The notes: a model not told the origin generated them from the sequence alone. 64,000 nt of DNA from CAVSWT01 sp963731745 (GCA_963731745.1 CAVSWT010000009.1:172917-236916); one strand, 5' to 3'. Shown: positions 1 to 8,565, counted from the stretch's first letter. A program made the numbers and translations.

Positions 1-1257
1 CATGCTTTCATAAGTTGAATATAATGTTCCATCGGATGTTTCGATAATCTTTCTTTGGCTGTTGTTTGCAAAAGCATTTGCATTATTTGAGAGCTGCGTG
101 CCTTTTAAGTTTGCTTGTACAGTTGTTCCACTGTTGGTAAATACTACCCCTGTAGTTGCAGAGTTGACATCTTGAAAATTTGCACCGGATGAAATCCAAT
201 TCTGAAAATAAAGCAAATGGTTAGTGCCGCCAACCGATACGGTTTGATTTGATGGAAAACTTACCGAATAATATGGAGGTTGCCAGTCGGCACCTTGATT
301 TAAGAATACGCCACCTTTAGTTTGATTGTATGCCCCTGTCATTGGTGTGCTTGTTCGAGAAAGTGGGGCATATGCTGATGCAAAATCGTTGCCTTGCCAG
401 CCTGTAATGCTATTAACTAAATACCATGGATCATTAAACTGTAAGTATATATTGCTCAAAGAAGGTACTTCTGATGAAGAGACCGTAATGGTTGCTGGCT
501 GAAGCATTTCAAAATCTGCTATTTCCGGGAGATCAACAGATACAGTTCTTCTAATTAGATAATCTCCATTATTGTCATTCCAATGTAAATGTTTTGTATA
601 TGTATTAAACCGTTCATTGTTTGTTCCAACGGTAGATGATGTAACACCTTTTGAGAAAACACCATATTCTCCCGAAGGAATACTACCTTGGTAACCTACT
701 TTAAATGACCCGCCTAAGTTAGTGCTTCCCGATCTGTTTTCCACATAAACCGGTGCCCCAAAATGACTGTCATCTTTTGTGCGCCCCCATACATCCCAAA
801 TATTGTAGACTCCATTTGCCCATACTTGTGTGAGTATATCACCCTCGGCATTATTCAATGTATATACACCGGTTTCTGGGTTTATAATTAATCTAGTATC
901 ATGATTCGGATAATATTCAAATGCCCAATTTTGATCCCTAAAATCAATTGAAAATTCCGAAATGATATAACCGTGATTATTCATATCTCTAATTGTGAAA
1001 TGTATATATCCCCACGGCATTACTGGATTATCATCAATATCAGTAGGCGCGTCCCATACATTCGTAGTCATTTCTACTGGACCCTGGTAGTATGTTACGC
1101 GGGTAGCATCCTTATCCCACGCATATGCAATCCCACTTACTGTAGCAGTAACTGAAATATAAGTTGGTGCTACTACTATAAATTCACCAGGGCCAGCGTA
1201 AGCTTTGTAAATTATGAGGGTTATTAAAATGACAAAATAAAAAAAAATTTTCTTCAT
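1..1257 (-). CDS. Exported protein of unknown function, C-terminus beyond window edge
   Basis: An open frame runs from an ATG at 1257 to the window edge (419 codons, no stop), so the gene is cut at its 3' end. The start is preceded by GGAGG at good spacing. The N-terminus is a typical signal peptide: MKK, a hydrophobic stretch (FFYFVILITLIIY), then KAYAG as a likely cleavage area. The rest is rich in aromatic, Asn, Gly and Thr residues and looks like an extracellular beta-rich protein. I recognise no catalytic motif. A T9SS sorting domain would lie beyond the edge and cannot be checked. It follows the lipoprotein gene by 64 bp on the same strand, so the two may be co-transcribed. Confidence 0.75.
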   Translation of the reverse strand, partial: MKKIFFYFVILITLIIYKAYAGPGEFIVVAPTYISVTATVSGIAYAWDKDATRVTYYQGPVEMTTNVWDAPTDIDDNPVMPWGYIHFTIRDMNNHGYIISEFSIDFRDQNWAFEYYPNHDTRLIINPETGVYTLNNAEGDILTQVWANGVYNIWDVWGRTKDDSHFGAPVYVENRSGSTNLGGSFKVGYQGSIPSGEYGVFSKGVTSSTVGTNNERFNTYTKHLHWNDNNGDYLIRRTVSVDLPEIADFEMLQPATITVSSSEVPSLSNIYLQFNDPWYLVNSITGWQGNDFASAYAPLSRTSTPMTGAYNQTKGGVFLNQGADWQPPYYSVSFPSNQTVSVGGTNHLLYFQNWISSGANFQDVNSATTGVVFTNSGTTVQANLKGTQLSNNANAFANNSQRKIIETSDGTLYSTYESM

Positions 1258-1321
1258 GGTTTTCCTCCTGTTAATAATTATTAGAATTGATTTTAGTAAT
1301 TCTTCCCTTTTTCCCCTTTTT

Positions 1322-2413
1322 TTAATTTCTTCTGCCTATTAATATTCTGCCTTTATGATCTGTTGTTTCAGCATCAACACCAACCGCTACAATAGTATTT
1401 TCTGATACGGCAATTGAATAAAGCGGTTTTACTGGTCTCTGTAGATAACTTGGAGTTTCTTGAAACCAAGTAGCTCCATTGTAATGCCAGATTGACCCGT
1501 CAGAACATGATACTGCAATATTGTTCTCCGCACTGCCTCTAATTCTATAAGGTGCTAACTGCAGTGGAAGAACTTTCTTGGTTGTATCACTTCCGTTTAA
1601 TGGTGTACGGTAAATTCCATCTCCGGCACCGACATATAAATACTTATCTCCAGCCCAAATTGTTGAAACGAGATAACCGTAAGGCGGAGTATTAACAGCA
1701 TTAGACGACCAAATAGTTTTCCATGTGGTTCCGTCAAATTTAAGTATACTGCTTTGAGAATAATCCATAGCATAACCGCACGCCCATATACTTTTGCCAT
1801 CATTATTTCCCCAGATATCAGTTAAGTCAGTTGATGTGCCGCTAGCCATTTTATCCCAATTGCCATTGTTGTAATGTGTTATGTTACCATTGCTACCAAC
1901 TGAATACAAATCATTGCTTATTCCTTTCCAGAATTTGCGAATTGAGCCAGTAAGTATAGGTCTTATACTACAATCAGGAATATTCGTAATTCCATTAAAC
2001 CATCCAATACTCCCGCCGCTTGTTAGAACAATATTACTATCTGAAAAAGCTAATATCGATTTCAAGCTTGAGTATGTTACTGGATTACAATCGCTTAGCA
2101 TATTTATCCTATTTAATTTCCAGTCAATTCCTCCCCAATGTATTGCATTATAAGCATTATAATCCGGCTGCCCGGTAGAATCATTCAAATAAACTGAACC
2201 AACAGCCCATATATCACTGTCGTTAATAATAGCCACATCTTTTAGTGAACTTGGGCTTGCACCGTCATCTCCAAATTCAAATGTTTGCCAGGTAAAGCTG
2301 TGGCTGGTTGTGTCCGGCTCTTCTTTAGGAGGAGGTGTTATTGGATTTTGCTTACAGTTAAAGTTTAGGAATAATGATATAAATAATAATATGATAAAAA
2401 TGATTTTAGTCAT
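1322..2413 (-). CDS. Lipoprotein with beta-propeller-like repeats
   Basis: The 363-residue protein starts with a lipoprotein signal peptide (hydrophobic run, then LNFNC with the Cys near residue 20), followed by a Pro-rich linker. The remainder shows repeated short blade-like units around DIWAVG, SIWACG and similar Trp/Gly motifs, as in seven-bladed propeller proteins such as the photosynthesis-system assembly/BNR-like families. It is probably anchored in the outer membrane facing outward or the periplasm. No enzymatic residues are evident, and ligand and function are unknown. Confidence 0.65.
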   Translation of the reverse strand: MTKIIFIILLFISLFLNFNCKQNPITPPPKEEPDTTSHSFTWQTFEFGDDGASPSSLKDVAIINDSDIWAVGSVYLNDSTGQPDYNAYNAIHWGGIDWKLNRINMLSDCNPVTYSSLKSILAFSDSNIVLTSGGSIGWFNGITNIPDCSIRPILTGSIRKFWKGISNDLYSVGSNGNITHYNNGNWDKMASGTSTDLTDIWGNNDGKSIWACGYAMDYSQSSILKFDGTTWKTIWSSNAVNTPPYGYLVSTIWAGDKYLYVGAGDGIYRTPLNGSDTTKKVLPLQLAPYRIRGSAENNIAVSCSDGSIWHYNGATWFQETPSYLQRPVKPLYSIAVSENTIVAVGVDAETTDHKGRILIGRRN

Positions 2414-2798
2414 TTGAATATTGCTCTTTTTATGAAATTTGTTTTAATATTAAATCTCTGGTTATCAAAGAAGCTTTTATATAATCGTTGGAAGTTTAAA
2501 ATTAAAATGAAAAAATTTGGCTGGCTTTCAGAATAGACTATCATCAATACCCCATATTATCAGTAAAGATTAAATATCTACATCACCAACGTGCTTAAAA
2601 TAAAATTCATTGTCAAATCTACTTATCGGTAGATAGGTTATATTTTTGTAACGTTCTTTAAGCTATTGTTAAATAATATTTTGTAATGTAAATATTTTTT
2701 TGTGAAAATATGTTTACTATAAATATTATGCTTACTTTATTTTTTATTATTAAATTTAACCTCAACAGAGGAAAGTATTTAACAATAATAAAAACACA
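2414..2798. other. Intergenic region between divergent genes
   Basis: 385 bp separate the minus-strand lipoprotein gene and the plus-strand R-M gene, so both promoters should lie here. It is very AT-rich. I could not assign a clean -35/-10 pair. The part near 2481-2570 resembles sequence at about 13190-13310 (see findings). No hairpin with a T-run and no small ORF is convincing. Confidence 0.5.
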
Positions 2799-5700
2799 AT
2801 GCCTGCACCAGAATCAATTCATAACTTAATTGAAACATTCGAAAGAAACATCGCCTCTTATAAATCGGGGAACTATAACGAGACTCAAGTACGCCTGGAA
2901 TTCATCAATCCTTTTTTTGAAGCGCTGGGCTGGGATGTTAGAAATACTTCCGGTTATGCGGAAGCTTATAAAGATGTAATTCATGAGTACTCGCAAAAAA
3001 CTACCGACTCTGTTGAAGCACCGGATTACTGCTTCCGAATAGGCGGCACAAGAAAATTTTTTATTGAAGCTAAGAAGCCAAGCGTAAATTTAAAAGATGA
3101 TATTCATCCAGCATTTCAATTACGAAGATACGCCTGGTCTGCAAAGCTGCCGTTAAGTGTGCTTACCGACTTTGAAGAACTTGCCGTTTATGACTGCCGC
3201 ATTCCCCCAAAGAAAAATGATAAAGCTTCAACTGCAAGAGTTATGTATTTTCATTACAAAGATTATTTGGAAAAATGGGATGAGATTGAATCCATTTTTT
3301 CAAGGGAAGCAATTCTTAAAGGTTCGTTCGATAAGTTTGCCGAAACAAATAAAAGCAAAAGAGGAACAGCAGAAGTTGACGATACATTCTTAAAAGTGAT
3401 TGAAGAATGGCGCGAATTTCTGGCAAGAAATATTGCGCTGCGTAATGAAAATCTTTCCACACGAGAGCTTAATTATGCCGTTCAAAAAACTATCGACAGA
3501 ATCATATTTTTAAGAATTTGCGAAGATAGGGGTATTGAAGAATACGGACAATTGTTAAATCTGCTTAACGGTGCAAATGTTTACCAAAGAATGATACAAA
3601 TTTTTACTCGTGCCGATGAAAAATATAATTCAGGCTTATTCCATTTCGAAATAGAAAAATCCAGAGCGGAAAGCCCCGATGAGCTAACACCGCATCTTGA
3701 AATTGATGATAAAGTATTAAAAGAAATTATTAAGCACTTATATTATCCCGAGTCCCCTTTTGAGTTTTCGGTTTTGCCTGCTGATATACTTGGACAGGTT
3801 TATGAACAGTTCCTTGGAAAAGTTATAAGGCTAACCGACGGACACCGTGCAATTATTGAAGACAAGCCGGAAGTTAAAAAAGCCGGCGGCGTTTATTACA
3901 CTCCGACTTATATTGTAAAATACATTGTTGAAAATACTCTTGGTAAACTTTTAACCCAACCTACTTCCTCCCCTTCTCCAAAGGGGAGGACTAAGGAGGG
4001 GTTAAATACGCCTAAGGGAGTAAGTAAAATAAAAGTACTCGACCCCGCATGCGGCTCAGGTTCATTTTTGCTTGAAGCATACCAATACCTTTTAGATTGG
4101 CATTTAAAATATTACACATTTGATGTAGAGACGCTACGGTGGAGCGTCTCAAACAAGAATCCAGTTTTGTACCAGGCTGCAAACGGAGAGTACCGTTTAA
4201 CAACCGGAGAAAGAAAAAGAATTCTCTTAAATAATATTTACGGAGTTGATATTGACTCCCAGGCTGTTGAAGTAACAAAGCTTTCTCTTTTACTAAAAGT
4301 ATTGGAAGGTGAAAGCGATGAGTCTTTATCTTCCCAATTAAAAATGTTCCATGAAAGGGCGCTGCCCGACCTGGGAGAAAATATTAAATGCGGCAACTCG
4401 CTTATTGGCCCTGATTTTTATGATGATTTATTTTCAAACAATGTAGGGGCGAATGGCAATTCGCCCTTACAAGGGAAAAGTGAATTGACCGATGATGAAC
4501 GTTTGAGAATAAATGTTTTTGACTGGAAGAATGAATTTAAAGAGATAATGAGTAATGGCGGTTTTGATGTGGTGATTGGGAACCCGCCGTATGTAAGGCA
4601 AGAATTGATTTCGATTCATAAGGATTATTTTCAAGAAAAATATTTCGTCTTTGATAATATGGCAGATTTATACTCTTATTTTATGGAAAAAGGTATAAAA
4701 TTATTAAATGATAAAGGTTGGTTTTGTTATATAGTATCAAATAAATGGATGAGAGCCAACTACGGAGAAAAATTAAGAGAATTTTTAAGGGGATATAATA
4801 TTCAGCAAATTATCGATTTTGGAGACCTTGCTGTCTTTAAAAATGCTACTACATATCCTTGTATAATTGTATTGAATAGAGAAGAAAAAAGTGTTTATAC
4901 AAATGTAACTGAAATTAAGAACCTAGATTTCTTTGATTTACAAGAAGTGGTAAATAAACAATCATATAAAACGGATATGACAAATTATAGTAAAGAGGGT
5001 TGGTATTTATCAAATAAAGAAACTTTGAAATTAATATTAAAACTTGGGCAAAACTCTACTCGTTTTGGAGATATTGTTAAGAAAAAAATTTACAGAGGAA
5101 TTATTACAGGATTAGATAAGGCATTCATTCTTGATGAAAAAACTAAGAATGAAATTGTTAATGAAGATAGAAACAGTGAAAAAATTATTAAACCATATAT
5201 AATTGGTCGAGATGTGCAAAGATATAGTGTCCCTCTCTCAAATAGATATCTTATCTATATTCCTAACGGTTGGACAAAAAATAATTCTGGAAATTCAATT
5301 AACAAATGGCAATGGTTTAGAAATAATTATCCAACTATAGCGAAACATTTAACCCCATTTGAAGAAGTTGCAAAAAAAAGGTGGGACAAAGGAGAATATT
5401 GGTGGGAACTTAGACCTTGTGATTATTATGATAAGTTAGAAATGCCAAAGTTAGTTTATCTAAAGTTTCAAGTTAAACCACAGTTTACTATTGATATTTC
5501 TGGACAGATTGTAAATAGTGCGGTTTGGTTTATCCCGGGAACCAACGAGTTTTTACTTGGAATATTAAATTCAAAATTAGGATGGTTTTTTATAAATACT
5601 TACTGCACTAAAATTCAAAGTGGTTATCAATTGATATACAAGTACTTGGAAAAAATCCCAATAAAAGACTCAGATGAAAATCTAAGAAGTAAAATAATTA

Positions 5701-5873
5701 CGATTGTTAAGTATATGATTGAGTTGAATACAAATCTTTTAAAAGTAAAAACACCTCAAGAAAAAACCGCACTCCAAAGACAAATAGCGGCAACAGACAA
5801 ACAAATAGACCAATTAGTTTACCAGCTTTATGGTTTAACAGAAGAAGAAATTAGGATTGTGGAAGGGGAATGA
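2799..5873 (+). CDS. Type IIG restriction-modification enzyme (Eco57I-like)
   Basis: A 1024-residue single-chain restriction and adenine-N6 methylation enzyme. The N-terminus carries a PD-(D/E)xK nuclease signature: a conserved Asp in PDYCF (about residue 75) and FIEAKKP (about residue 88). The methyltransferase core has motif I DPACGSGSF (about 413) and the catalytic NPPY motif (about 593), preceded by the usual YYTPTYIVKYIV segment. The C-terminal 400 residues look like a TaqI/Eco57I target-recognition domain, ending in QLYGLTEEEI. Three palindromic repeats are inserted in frame (about residues 385-402, 444-451, 549-557). The stop overlaps the next gene's ATG by 4 nt, so the two are likely translationally coupled. 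No separate methylase or specificity gene is adjacent, as expected for type IIG. Confidence 0.85.
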   Translation: MPAPESIHNLIETFERNIASYKSGNYNETQVRLEFINPFFEALGWDVRNTSGYAEAYKDVIHEYSQKTTDSVEAPDYCFRIGGTRKFFIEAKKPSVNLKDDIHPAFQLRRYAWSAKLPLSVLTDFEELAVYDCRIPPKKNDKASTARVMYFHYKDYLEKWDEIESIFSREAILKGSFDKFAETNKSKRGTAEVDDTFLKVIEEWREFLARNIALRNENLSTRELNYAVQKTIDRIIFLRICEDRGIEEYGQLLNLLNGANVYQRMIQIFTRADEKYNSGLFHFEIEKSRAESPDELTPHLEIDDKVLKEIIKHLYYPESPFEFSVLPADILGQVYEQFLGKVIRLTDGHRAIIEDKPEVKKAGGVYYTPTYIVKYIVENTLGKLLTQPTSSPSPKGRTKEGLNTPKGVSKIKVLDPACGSGSFLLEAYQYLLDWHLKYYTFDVETLRWSVSNKNPVLYQAANGEYRLTTGERKRILLNNIYGVDIDSQAVEVTKLSLLLKVLEGESDESLSSQLKMFHERALPDLGENIKCGNSLIGPDFYDDLFSNNVGANGNSPLQGKSELTDDERLRINVFDWKNEFKEIMSNGGFDVVIGNPPYVRQELISIHKDYFQEKYFVFDNMADLYSYFMEKGIKLLNDKGWFCYIVSNKWMRANYGEKLREFLRGYNIQQIIDFGDLAVFKNATTYPCIIVLNREEKSVYTNVTEIKNLDFFDLQEVVNKQSYKTDMTNYSKEGWYLSNKETLKLILKLGQNSTRFGDIVKKKIYRGIITGLDKAFILDEKTKNEIVNEDRNSEKIIKPYIIGRDVQRYSVPLSNRYLIYIPNGWTKNNSGNSINKWQWFRNNYPTIAKHLTPFEEVAKKRWDKGEYWWELRPCDYYDKLEMPKLVYLKFQVKPQFTIDISGQIVNSAVWFIPGTNEFLLGILNSKLGWFFINTYCTKIQSGYQLIYKYLEKIPIKDSDENLRSKIITIVKYMIELNTNLLKVKTPQEKTALQRQIAATDKQIDQLVYQLYGLTEEEIRIVEGE
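3953..4003. repeat. Palindromic repeat inside the R-M gene, family 1
   Basis: Nested inverted repeat. The inner arms TCCTCCCCTT (3966-3975) and AAGGGGAGGA (3981-3990) are perfect and separated by 5 nt. An outer AACCC (3953-3957) pairs with GGGGTT near 3998-4003. The element keeps the reading frame and adds a low-complexity Ser/Pro/Lys/Gly segment just upstream of methyltransferase motif I. It resembles REP/MITE-type repeats that are common in Bacteroidota-like genomes. Confidence 0.75.
4128..4150. repeat. Palindromic repeat inside the R-M gene, family 2
   Basis: Perfect 8-bp arms GAGACGCT (4128-4135) and AGCGTCTC (4143-4150) with a 7-nt loop. It lies in frame within the R-M gene and is unrelated in sequence to the repeats at 3953 and 4443. 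Confidence 0.65.
4443..4470. repeat. GTAGGGGCGA-type palindrome inside the R-M gene, family 3
   Basis: Arms GTAGGGGCGAAT (4443-4454) and ATTCGCCCTTAC (4459-4470) pair with one mismatch around a 4-nt loop. It is translated as part of the R-M protein. The GTAGGGGC start matches the repeats at 7290 and 7694 next to and inside the transposase gene, so it is probably the same REP family. Confidence 0.7.
5800..5873 (+). repeat. Direct repeat, copy 1 (3' end of the R-M gene)
   Basis: These 74 bp encode the last residues of the R-M protein. They match 7187-7260 without gaps and with 4 differences by eye (70/74). The two copies bracket the HEPN-like gene. Confidence 0.9.
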
Positions 5874-7183
5874 AATACTTTGATCAACATTATAGATTTC
5901 TCGGGGATATTATAAATTCAAACAATAAAGTTGAAAATGTCCTATGTGAATTAAATACAAATATAGTAGATACAAACAATATGGAAGTAAAATTATTTCC
6001 TACTGACAAAAGTATCTTACCTTTAATTTCGAAATTAGATTATAAGAAACCAATAAAAGTTTATTCTAAAGACTATTATACTTCGATCTATTTGGAAACT
6101 ACATTTAAGAATTTTAGCGAAAGTGAACTTTCAGGTCAATATGCAATTTTTAATGTAAATCACTTTGAGGAAGTTGAGAGAGATTTTAAATTAAATAAAT
6201 TTAAAAAATTACATCTTTCATTTTATATACCTTCTTCATCAATATTTTCAAGAAATAGACACTTCACAAATCATTATACTAAAGGTATTTTATCTGGCTG
6301 GATTGAAAAAAAAGAAAAACATAAAATAAATGAAGAATGGACAGATGAAAGATATACAGTAAAATCAAATTTAGGCTTTTTTGAGGTGATCCCATCATTT
6401 CTTTTTGGAGATTTAAATAATGAAATTTCCAATAAGAAAGGTAAGTTCTTAATTGATCAAATCATCTTAAATATAGATTTAAAAAATAAAAGAGGATTAA
6501 ACTATAATTTGATTAATATGATTACTGAAGAGGTAGATTCTTATCTTAGAATTATATCTTTTTTAGAAGGTGAATTCATTAAATGGAATCATATTAAAAT
6601 TACTGGGAAGAATAAGAACACGATTATTCATAAAAAAAGTATATCAAGATGGATTTCCCCACTAAAAAATAATTTTAAAGATGTTAACTTTTATAAAAGA
6701 AATAGAGCAAAATATTTAGATCTAAGTTCTGCACTTTTTTATAGTTACAAAAAAATTAACCATGACAAAAGAATGGAGATTGACAGAATTATAGACAGAT
6801 TTATTATTGCGTCAACAGGAGATAAAATAGATACTCAAATAATATATTGGCATTCTTGCCTTGATATTTTGCTAAAATTATTTTCTGCCAAGGGTAAATC
6901 ATTTACACATAAACTGATATACGTTTGCAAAACAAATAATATTGATTGGCTAGATTTATTTGCATATCTAACCGAAGAAAGTCTTAAACAAAAAAAAGAA
7001 ATTGAAATAAATAAAATTCGAAATGATATTATACATTATGGAGTACACCCGGTAAATTATGATAGAATAATTAAAGAATTGCCTAATGTTAAATCAATGT
7101 GTGAAAGGCTCATTTGTAAAGTATTAGGTGTCGATTACAGAAATACCTGTATAGGTAAATATAAAAAAGGATTTTTAAACTAG
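5870..7183 (+). CDS. HEPN-like protein coupled to the R-M gene, candidate defence or toxin factor
   Basis: A 437-residue protein whose ATG overlaps the R-M stop (ATGA), which implies translational coupling. The C-terminal third is helical and holds RNDIIH at residues 384-389. This fits the R-x4-H motif of HEPN ribonucleases and follows a long helix of the kind seen in ApeA-, RloC- and Mad-type HEPN proteins. The N-terminal 250 residues are beta/alpha-mixed, rich in Lys, Asn and aromatics, and not recognised. There is no signal peptide or membrane segment. Placement inside a restriction locus suggests a role in phage defence, perhaps RNA cleavage when restriction fails; this is inference. The gene sits between two copies of the R-M 3' end, so it looks like an inserted cassette. 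Confidence 0.6.
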   Translation: MKYFDQHYRFLGDIINSNNKVENVLCELNTNIVDTNNMEVKLFPTDKSILPLISKLDYKKPIKVYSKDYYTSIYLETTFKNFSESELSGQYAIFNVNHFEEVERDFKLNKFKKLHLSFYIPSSSIFSRNRHFTNHYTKGILSGWIEKKEKHKINEEWTDERYTVKSNLGFFEVIPSFLFGDLNNEISNKKGKFLIDQIILNIDLKNKRGLNYNLINMITEEVDSYLRIISFLEGEFIKWNHIKITGKNKNTIIHKKSISRWISPLKNNFKDVNFYKRNRAKYLDLSSALFYSYKKINHDKRMEIDRIIDRFIIASTGDKIDTQIIYWHSCLDILLKLFSAKGKSFTHKLIYVCKTNNIDWLDLFAYLTEESLKQKKEIEINKIRNDIIHYGVHPVNYDRIIKELPNVKSMCERLICKVLGVDYRNTCIGKYKKGFLN

Positions 7184-7186
7184 ATT

Positions 7187-7260
7187 AACAAATAGACCAA
7201 TTAGTTTACCAGCTTTATGGTTTAACAGAAGAAGAAATAATGATTGTGGAAGGAGCATGA
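7187..7260 (+). repeat. Direct repeat, copy 2 (orphan R-M 3' end)
   Basis: A near-identical copy of 5800-5873, still encoding DQLVYQLYGLTEEEI followed by a TGA stop but without the rest of the gene. It probably marks the ancestral end of the R-M gene before the HEPN gene was placed between. Confidence 0.9.
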
Positions 7261-7292
7261 CAAATTTTTAAGTTATTTATTTAAACAACGTA

Positions 7293-7315
7293 GGGGCAAC
7301 CCGCCGGGTCGCCCC
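7293..7315. repeat. REP-like palindrome upstream of the transposase gene
   Basis: Arms GGGGCAACCCG and CGGGTCGCCCC (11 bp each, one mismatch) around a 1-nt loop, preceded by GTA. It is nearly the same sequence as the element at 7697-7719, and both lie next to or in the RAYT gene. Confidence 0.75.
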
Positions 7316-7402
7316 CAACATGGCAATAATATTATTAAAAAAATAGAAAATAAAAATAACGCAAAAACGATTAGGGAGTAATCACAACAATAGAATTTAT
7401 CA

Positions 7403-7942
7403 ATGAATTATAATCCCAAAAATCATCATCGCCGTTCAATAAGACTAAGAGAATTTGACTATTCCCAATCCGGCTGGTATTACGTTACTCTGTGTACGCA
7501 AAATAAAAAATGTTTATTCGGAGAAATATCAAGCGGTAAAGTTATTTTAAATGAATATGGGAAAATTGTAGAAGAAGAATGGTTGAAAACAAAAGTAATA
7601 AGAAAAAATATTGAACTGGATTATTATTGTATAATGCCGAATCATTTACATGGAATAATAATTATTGAAAATAAAATAAAAAATAATACTCCCGTAGGGG
7701 CGACCCGGCGGGTCGCCCCAACATTGCAGCCAAATTCTTTGGGATCAATAATCGGTCAATTTAAATCCATTTCAACCAAAAGAATTAATCGATTAAATAA
7801 CACGCCCGGCAATTCTATCTGGCAAAGAAACTATTTTGAGCATATTTTAAGAAACGAAAATGATCTTTATAATACAAGAAATTATATACAAAACAATCCG
7901 TTGAAATGGGAATTGGATGAATTATTTATTGGGAAAAAATAA
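7403..7942 (+). CDS. REP-associated tyrosine transposase (RAYT, Y1/HUH family)
   Basis: A 179-residue member of the IS200/IS605-related Y1 transposase group that handles REP sequences. The signatures are SGWYYVTLCTQNK near the N-terminus, the HUH motif in MPNHLHGIII, and the candidate catalytic Tyr in NYIQNNPLKW at the C-terminus. A 23-bp perfect palindrome (7697-7719) is inserted in frame between the HUH motif and the helix leading to the Tyr, encoding a short Pro/Val/Gly/Arg insert. The length is normal for the family and the ORF is intact, so the enzyme may still be active. A matching palindrome lies about 90 bp upstream. The start ATG lacks an obvious Shine-Dalgarno site. Confidence 0.85.
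   Translation: MNYNPKNHHRRSIRLREFDYSQSGWYYVTLCTQNKKCLFGEISSGKVILNEYGKIVEEEWLKTKVIRKNIELDYYCIMPNHLHGIIIIENKIKNNTPVGATRRVAPTLQPNSLGSIIGQFKSISTKRINRLNNTPGNSIWQRNYFEHILRNENDLYNTRNYIQNNPLKWELDELFIGKK
7697..7719. repeat. REP-like palindrome inside the transposase gene
   Basis: Perfect 11-bp arms GGGGCGACCCG and CGGGTCGCCCC around one G, preceded by GTA at 7694-7696. It is in frame with the RAYT coding sequence. Confidence 0.85.
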
Positions 7943-7988
7943 GTGAATAATTATTTCTTAAATATTATCCTATTAAACAAGGACGAGG

Positions 7989-8109
7989 CTGTCTCAAAGT
8001 AATTTTTACTGCCACACTGTCCGCCTCGGCTGATTATCGAAGTGTGAAATTATTTCAAAATACCAGTCTTCGAAAAGCTCAGACTGACAAATCCAGTCTT
8101 TTGAGACAG
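7989..8109. repeat. MITE-like element with 10-bp terminal inverted repeats
   Basis: CTGTCTCAAA (7989-7998) and TTTGAGACAG (8100-8109) are perfect inverted repeats at the ends of a 121-bp non-coding segment. The inside holds short direct repeats of CCAGTCTT. It lies between the RAYT gene and the truncated gene at 8197. No ORF is present, so a miniature non-autonomous element is the simplest reading. Confidence 0.5.
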
Positions 8110-8141
8110 ATTCCCAGTAGACTTTATAGATCAAAACCAAA

Positions 8142-8164
8142 AACGCCCCATTTAATGAGGCGTT
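8142..8164 (-). terminator. Rho-independent terminator of the truncated gene copy
   Basis: The stem pairs AACGCC with GGCGTT plus CATT with AATG, with one mismatch. On the minus strand it is followed by a T-rich tract. The same hairpin follows the full-length copy at 13441-13463, so it was duplicated along with the gene. Confidence 0.65.
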
Positions 8165-8196
8165 CAAAGTAGTTTGAATATTAAAAATTTATTTTA

Positions 8197-8535
8197 CTAT
8201 TGCGCTGGAGTTTGAGCAGGAACTTCAACTTCCCCATTCCCGCTTGTTCTTCCTTTGGGTATCGACTTAAACTGTAAAAGTATTTCCGGGTTTTTTGCAA
8301 AACATGTTTTTGCAAAGCTCCTGGCTTTAAACGCTAAGTCTTTTACCTTTGCAGAAGAATCGTCCCGCACCACTGTTGCCGTTGCCTGCTGCTTCTTTGC
8401 ATTCTCCTGGCTTGCATCCGCTGCAACTAATAACCCGTAAGATGAATTTAGCCCGTCTATATCTTCCTGTGTCAATCCGTTTTCCAATAAAGTATCATGG
8501 TATTCATTTGCAAGCTGTATTATAAACTCTGTTCA
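8197..8535 (-). pseudogene. Truncated second copy of the 226-residue protein gene
   Basis: The encoded C-terminal part, from ENGLTQEDIDGL to the end, is almost identical to the C-terminal 95 residues of the protein at 13496-14176, differing at only a few positions. Homology continues upstream in frame (ANEYHDTLL) to about 8530 and then stops abruptly, so the first 120 or so residues are missing. An internal ATG could still give a 96-residue product, but no Shine-Dalgarno site is evident. Downstream, the terminator hairpin is also shared with the intact copy. Confidence 0.8.
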
Positions 8536-8565
8536 AGAATGATTCAATTTTACATTAACAATAAA

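Noticed and set aside
973..1155. 60-residue plus-strand ORF
   Set aside because: It lies antisense within the exported-protein gene 1-1257, has no ribosome-binding site, and the minus frame has a clear signal peptide.
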